The position numbers and the translations under genes are program-made. 9,229 nt of DNA from NCBI GenBank assembly GCA_022837485.1, contig JALHHH010000080.1:1-9229 (forward strand), in the 5' to 3' direction. Below are positions 6,015 to 9,229 of the stretch, one piece after another (position 1 is the stretch's first letter; every line of letters starts with the position of its first letter). This DNA is from Bacteroidales bacterium. GTDB lineage: Bacteria; Bacteroidota; Bacteroidia; Bacteroidales; Lentimicrobiaceae. The notes under the pieces were generated by a model, which made no database searches, was not told the origin of the DNA, and saw only the letters and a program-made list of their open reading frames with translations.

Positions 6015-9000
6015 ATGCGGAACAAACTCAGATACGTGATGTTGACTATACTGGCGCTTACTGCACTCCGTGCGGCGGGTCAGTATGAGATCGACAGGGT
6101 GTGTGTGGGTGCCGAAAGGTACTACCGCATCGACGGAGAAGCGGGATCGACCTATACCTGGCTTCTGACCGATCCATTCGGCACGGTGACGACCCTGCCC
6201 GAGGAAGTGGATACCGTTACCATTATCTGGAATGTTCCCGCGGGAGTTTACGATCTTACCAATCTGCAATACGGCGCCAACGGCTGCGATACCACCCAGC
6301 TGGGATACATCACCGTTTTTGAACAGCCCGATGCCTATGCAGGCGAAAACATCACCCTGTGCGCTCCCGACCCGCTGACACTGAGTCAGGCCGCAGCCAT
6401 GGACTACAGCGCCCTTTTATGGACTACCTCAGGCGACGGCACCTTCGACGATGCCTCCCTGCTGAATCCGACCTATACGTTCGGACCAAACGATATTGCT
6501 GCCGGAGGCGTAATCCTTACCCTTACGGCACAGGGCCAAGGTAACACCGATGCCTGTACGCCGGCCATCTCTTCGCTCATCGTTACCATCAACGATCTGC
6601 AGGCCGCCGTTGAATTGATAAACATAAGCTGCTTTGGCGGCAACGACGGTTCGGTTACCCTTTCCGCTTCGGGCGGAACCGAACCGTACAATTATACCTT
6701 AAACGGAACATCCAGCGGAACCGGTCTGTTCCAGAATCTGACGGCCGGCACCTATACCTATATAATAACCGATGCTGCCGGTTGCGAAACCACGGGTGAG
6801 GTCATCCTTACGCAACCCGAACTGCTGATCGCCGTTGCAAGTCCCCTCACGGCGGAACTTTGCATCAACGAAAGCATGGAATTTTTCGGTTCGCACACCG
6901 GAGGTACCGAGCCTCCCAACGAACACCAGTGGATTGGCAGCGGCGCGCTGTTCCTGGGCGATCCCAATACGGAGAATCCTGTGTTTAACGGCACCGCTCC
7001 CGGCACGTATTCCCTCTTCTATACCATCATCGACGCCAACGGCTGCGATACCATCTCGGGTGAGGTGGTGATTACGGTGCTTCCCGAAGTAGAACCTGCG
7101 TTTGCACAGATCGGCCCTCTCTGCCAGAACAGCATCCCGCCTCCTCTGCCCTCCTCTTCCGATGAAGGCATCACCGGAACCTGGGATCCGCCGGTCATCA
7201 ATACCTCCGTCGTTGGCTTATCCACCTATACCTTTACCCCGGACGAAGGACAATGCGCAACGGCAACCGGCATGGACATCACCATAAGTCCGGAAATCAC
7301 GCCCACGTTCACGGCCATCGATCCGCTGTGCCAGAACAGCACGCCTCCCGTTCTTGAACTTACATCCCTGGAAGGCATAACGGGAACCTGGAATCCGGGA
7401 GTCATCGACACCGGCACCCCGGGAACGTACGCCTTCACCTTTACCCCGGACGATCCCGCTCAGTGCGGCATATCCGTGTCCATAGAAATTATAATCCTGC
7501 CGGAAGTAATCCCGACCTTTGTACAGATCGGTCCGCTTTGCCAGAACGGCACGGCTCCCGATCTGGAATTGTCGTCCCTGGAAGGAATCACCGGAACCTG
7601 GAGTCCGGCAGGCATTTCCACCACAACGGCAGGAACTTTCACCTTTACCTTTACTCCGGATGAGGGACAGTGTGCCACCACGGCAGTCATGGAAATCACC
7701 ATCGATCCGGAGGTGCAGCCCACCTTTGCCGCCATCGGCCCCTTGTGCATCAACAGTACGCCTCCCGTTCTAGAACCGGTATCCCTGGAAGGCATAACGG
7801 GAACCTGGGATCCGGCAGTCATCACAACCGCCGCAGCAGGAACCTTTACCTTCACCTTTACCCCGGATCCGGATCAGTGCGCCCTTACCGCCGAACTTAC
7901 CGTAACGGTGGAAGACGAAGTCATCCCGACCTTCGATCCGATAGGTCCGCTTTGCCAGAACAGCACGCCCCCCGGCCTGGAAACAACATCTTTGGAAGGC
8001 ATCACCGGAACCTGGGATCCTTCGGTAATCGCAACCACAACGGCAGGAACCTTCATCTACACCTTTACTCCGGACGAAGGTCAGTGCGCCAGTGTAACCA
8101 CCCTGGAGATCGTAATCGATATGGAGATCGAACCTCTGTTTGCACAAATTGGTCCGCTTTGTCAGTATTCAACGCCGGAGCCTCTCCCATTAACCTCCGA
8201 CAACGGTATAACGGGAACCTGGAATCCGGGAGTTATCGACACCGGCACCCCTGGAACCTACGCCTATACCTTTACCCCTACCGATGCGCTATGTGCAACG
8301 GAGGTAAGCATGGACATCACCATAGATCCGCAGATCACCCCCGAATTCGCACAAATCGGACCTCTGTGTCAGTTTGAGACGGCTCCCGTGCTGCCGTTAA
8401 CATCCGACAACGGCATTACCGGCACCTGGAATCCCCCGGCGATAGATACGGATGTCTTCGGCACCTTCACCTACACCTTCACTCCGGATGAAGAGTTCTG
8501 TGCTGCCGTGTATACCATGGACGTGGAAGTTCTGGAAAAACTTACCCCCGACTTTGCACCCATCGGTCCTTTGTGCGTGAACAGTACCCCGCCTGTGCTT
8601 GAACCTGCATCCCCCAACGGCATCGCGGGAACCTGGAATCCTGCCGTCATAAACACCACCACCAGCGGCATTACCACCTACACCTTTACCCCGGATGCCG
8701 GACAGTGCGCTTTTGAAGTTACTATGGATATAGAAGTTACGGACGAAATCGTCCCGACCTTCGATCCCATCGGACCACTTTGCCAGAACAGCGCGCCTCC
8801 CGATTTGCCTCTTACCTCCCTCGAAGGATTTACCGGAACCTGGAATCCGGCAAGCATCAGCACCCTGGTAAACGGCACTTACACCTTCGAATTTACCCCC
8901 GATCCCGGGCAGTGTGCCAGCGTAACCACCATAGACATTACGATAACGGAAGAGCTTACGCCTCTGTTTGCACAGATCGGACCTCTGTGTCAGTTTACCC

Positions 9001-9229
9001 TGGCTCCCGATCTGCCGTCGATGTCTCAAAACGACATTCACGGCACCTGGAATCCGCTGGTAATCGACACCAGCACCCCGGGAACCTTTACCTATACATT
9101 TACCCCGGACGCAGGCGTTTGTGCGGTAGTGGTAACGATGGACATCACCATAGATCCTCAGATCACCCCCGAATTCGCACAAATCGGACCTCTGTGTCAG
9201 TTTGATGCGGCTCCCGTGCTGCCGTTAAC
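6015..9229 (+). CDS. Giant repeat surface protein, 5' part (SprB repeat, PKD-like module, 69-aa repeat array)
   Basis: One frame runs from ATG 6015 to the window end with no stop (1071 complete codons), so the gene is truncated on the right. The signal peptide is about residues 1-22 (MRNKLRYVMLTILALTALRAAG). Module 1 (23-103) has Cys30, GSTYTW (44-49), VTIIW (68-72), AGVYDL and NGC (89-91). Next comes a module with WTTSGDGTFDD and NPTYTFGPNDI (about 104-199), a motif seen in many large Bacteroidota surface proteins. A SprB-type repeat follows at 200-275 (SCFGGNDGSVTLSASGGTEPY, GTYTYIITDAAGC), then a PKD-like module at 276-357. From residue 358 the protein is a tandem array of 69-residue units (IGPLCQNSTPPVL, GITGTWNP, GTYTYTFTPD, GQCA). 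Such proteins are usually exported by the type IX system and act in adhesion or gliding. Sorting domain and total length are outside the window. Confidence 0.96.
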   Translation, partial: MRNKLRYVMLTILALTALRAAGQYEIDRVCVGAERYYRIDGEAGSTYTWLLTDPFGTVTTLPEEVDTVTIIWNVPAGVYDLTNLQYGANGCDTTQLGYITVFEQPDAYAGENITLCAPDPLTLSQAAAMDYSALLWTTSGDGTFDDASLLNPTYTFGPNDIAAGGVILTLTAQGQGNTDACTPAISSLIVTINDLQAAVELINISCFGGNDGSVTLSASGGTEPYNYTLNGTSSGTGLFQNLTAGTYTYIITDAAGCETTGEVILTQPELLIAVASPLTAELCINESMEFFGSHTGGTEPPNEHQWIGSGALFLGDPNTENPVFNGTAPGTYSLFYTIIDANGCDTISGEVVITVLPEVEPAFAQIGPLCQNSIPPPLPSSSDEGITGTWDPPVINTSVVGLSTYTFTPDEGQCATATGMDITISPEITPTFTAIDPLCQNSTPPVLELTSLEGITGTWNPGVIDTGTPGTYAFTFTPDDPAQCGISVSIEIIILPEVIPTFVQIGPLCQNGTAPDLELSSLEGITGTWSPAGISTTTAGTFTFTFTPDEGQCATTAVMEITIDPEVQPTFAAIGPLCINSTPPVLEPVSLEGITGTWDPAVITTAAAGTFTFTFTPDPDQCALTAELTVTVEDEVIPTFDPIGPLCQNSTPPGLETTSLEGITGTWDPSVIATTTAGTFIYTFTPDEGQCASVTTLEIVIDMEIEPLFAQIGPLCQYSTPEPLPLTSDNGITGTWNPGVIDTGTPGTYAYTFTPTDALCATEVSMDITIDPQITPEFAQIGPLCQFETAPVLPLTSDNGITGTWNPPAIDTDVFGTFTYTFTPDEEFCAAVYTMDVEVLEKLTPDFAPIGPLCVNSTPPVLEPASPNGIAGTWNPAVINTTTSGITTYTFTPDAGQCAFEVTMDIEVTDEIVPTFDPIGPLCQNSAPPDLPLTSLEGFTGTWNPASISTLVNGTYTFEFTPDPGQCASVTTIDITITEELTPLFAQIGPLCQFTLAPDLPSMSQNDIHGTWNPLVIDTSTPGTFTYTFTPDAGVCAVVVTMDITIDPQITPEFAQIGPLCQFDAAPVLPL
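8310..8401 (+). repeat. 92-bp near-identical copy, partner of 9138-9229
   Basis: This segment and 9138-9229 differ at three of 92 positions and are 828 bp apart, exactly four 207-bp units. Neighbouring units are much less alike, so this marks a recent duplication or gene conversion of a four-unit block. Confidence 0.85.
9138..9229 (+). repeat. 92-bp near-identical copy, partner of 8310-8401
   Basis: Same element as at 8310, cut by the window edge, so the true match may extend further right. It encodes MDITIDPQITPEFAQIGPLC and then QF, a two-residue difference, and APVLPL. Confidence 0.85.

Larger units (their letters stand above)
7086..9229 (+). repeat. Tandem 207-bp (69-aa) coding repeat: ten units plus the start of an eleventh
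   Basis: The codon for the Cys of IGPLC lies at 7122, 7329, 7539, 7746, 7953, 8160, 8367, 8574, 8781, 8988 and 9195. The period is 207 bp throughout except for 210 bp in unit 2, which has one extra residue before its second Cys. Each complete unit has two cysteines 44 residues apart (45 in unit 2), with GTW and TFTPD motifs between. Units fall into four types that recur every fourth unit. The array continues beyond the window. Confidence 0.95.

Noticed and set aside
8397..9182. 261-aa open frame on the - strand
   Set aside because: It lies antisense to the 207-bp repeat array. As 207 is a multiple of three, any frame open in one unit stays open in all, which produces long shadow frames (also 7670-8377 on +).

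Overview
The window looks like an accessory cell-surface locus of a Bacteroidota bacterium, probably a marine or anaerobic member of the Bacteroidales/Marinilabiliales type. The basis is the protein families (HYR-like, DUF11, SprB repeat and PKD-like modules in large secreted proteins), the absence of clear Shine-Dalgarno sites with A-rich leaders instead, and short-period iterated repeats between genes. All four genes are on the + strand, and no housekeeping gene, tRNA, rRNA or CRISPR is visible.

Layout. (1) 2-1783: 3' part of a large modular surface protein (two 83-aa Ig/HYR-like repeats, HYR, DUF11, SprB repeat, C-terminal module). (2) 1784-2116: possible terminator, then an A/C-rich leader. 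(3) 2117-3193: a 358-aa exported protein of unrecognised family, clearly more AT-rich than its neighbours. (4) 3194-4925: 1.7 kb with no credible gene, holding arrays of 7-8-bp iterated repeats and a GC-richer middle part with many compact hairpins. (5) 4926-5612: a 228-aa exported protein with two beta-sandwich modules. (6) 5613-6014: a second repeat-filled spacer. (7) 6015-9229: the 5' part of a giant surface protein, open to the window edge. Its signal peptide, N-terminal module, SprB repeat and PKD-like module are followed by ten complete units and the start of an eleventh of a 69-aa (207-bp) repeat, arranged in a four-unit higher-order pattern.

How the genes may work together (inference). 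The three genes with visible N-termini encode signal peptides and appear to share a Cys/Trp-patterned N-terminal module. The three genes with visible C-termini end in a 'PRP' motif plus a short tail, with no recognisable type IX secretion C-terminal domain. I read this as a surface-adhesin or filament cassette in which two small exported proteins (358 and 228 aa) accompany giant repeat proteins. The far ends of the first and last genes lie outside the window, so any sorting domain or PorP/SprF partner cannot be seen.
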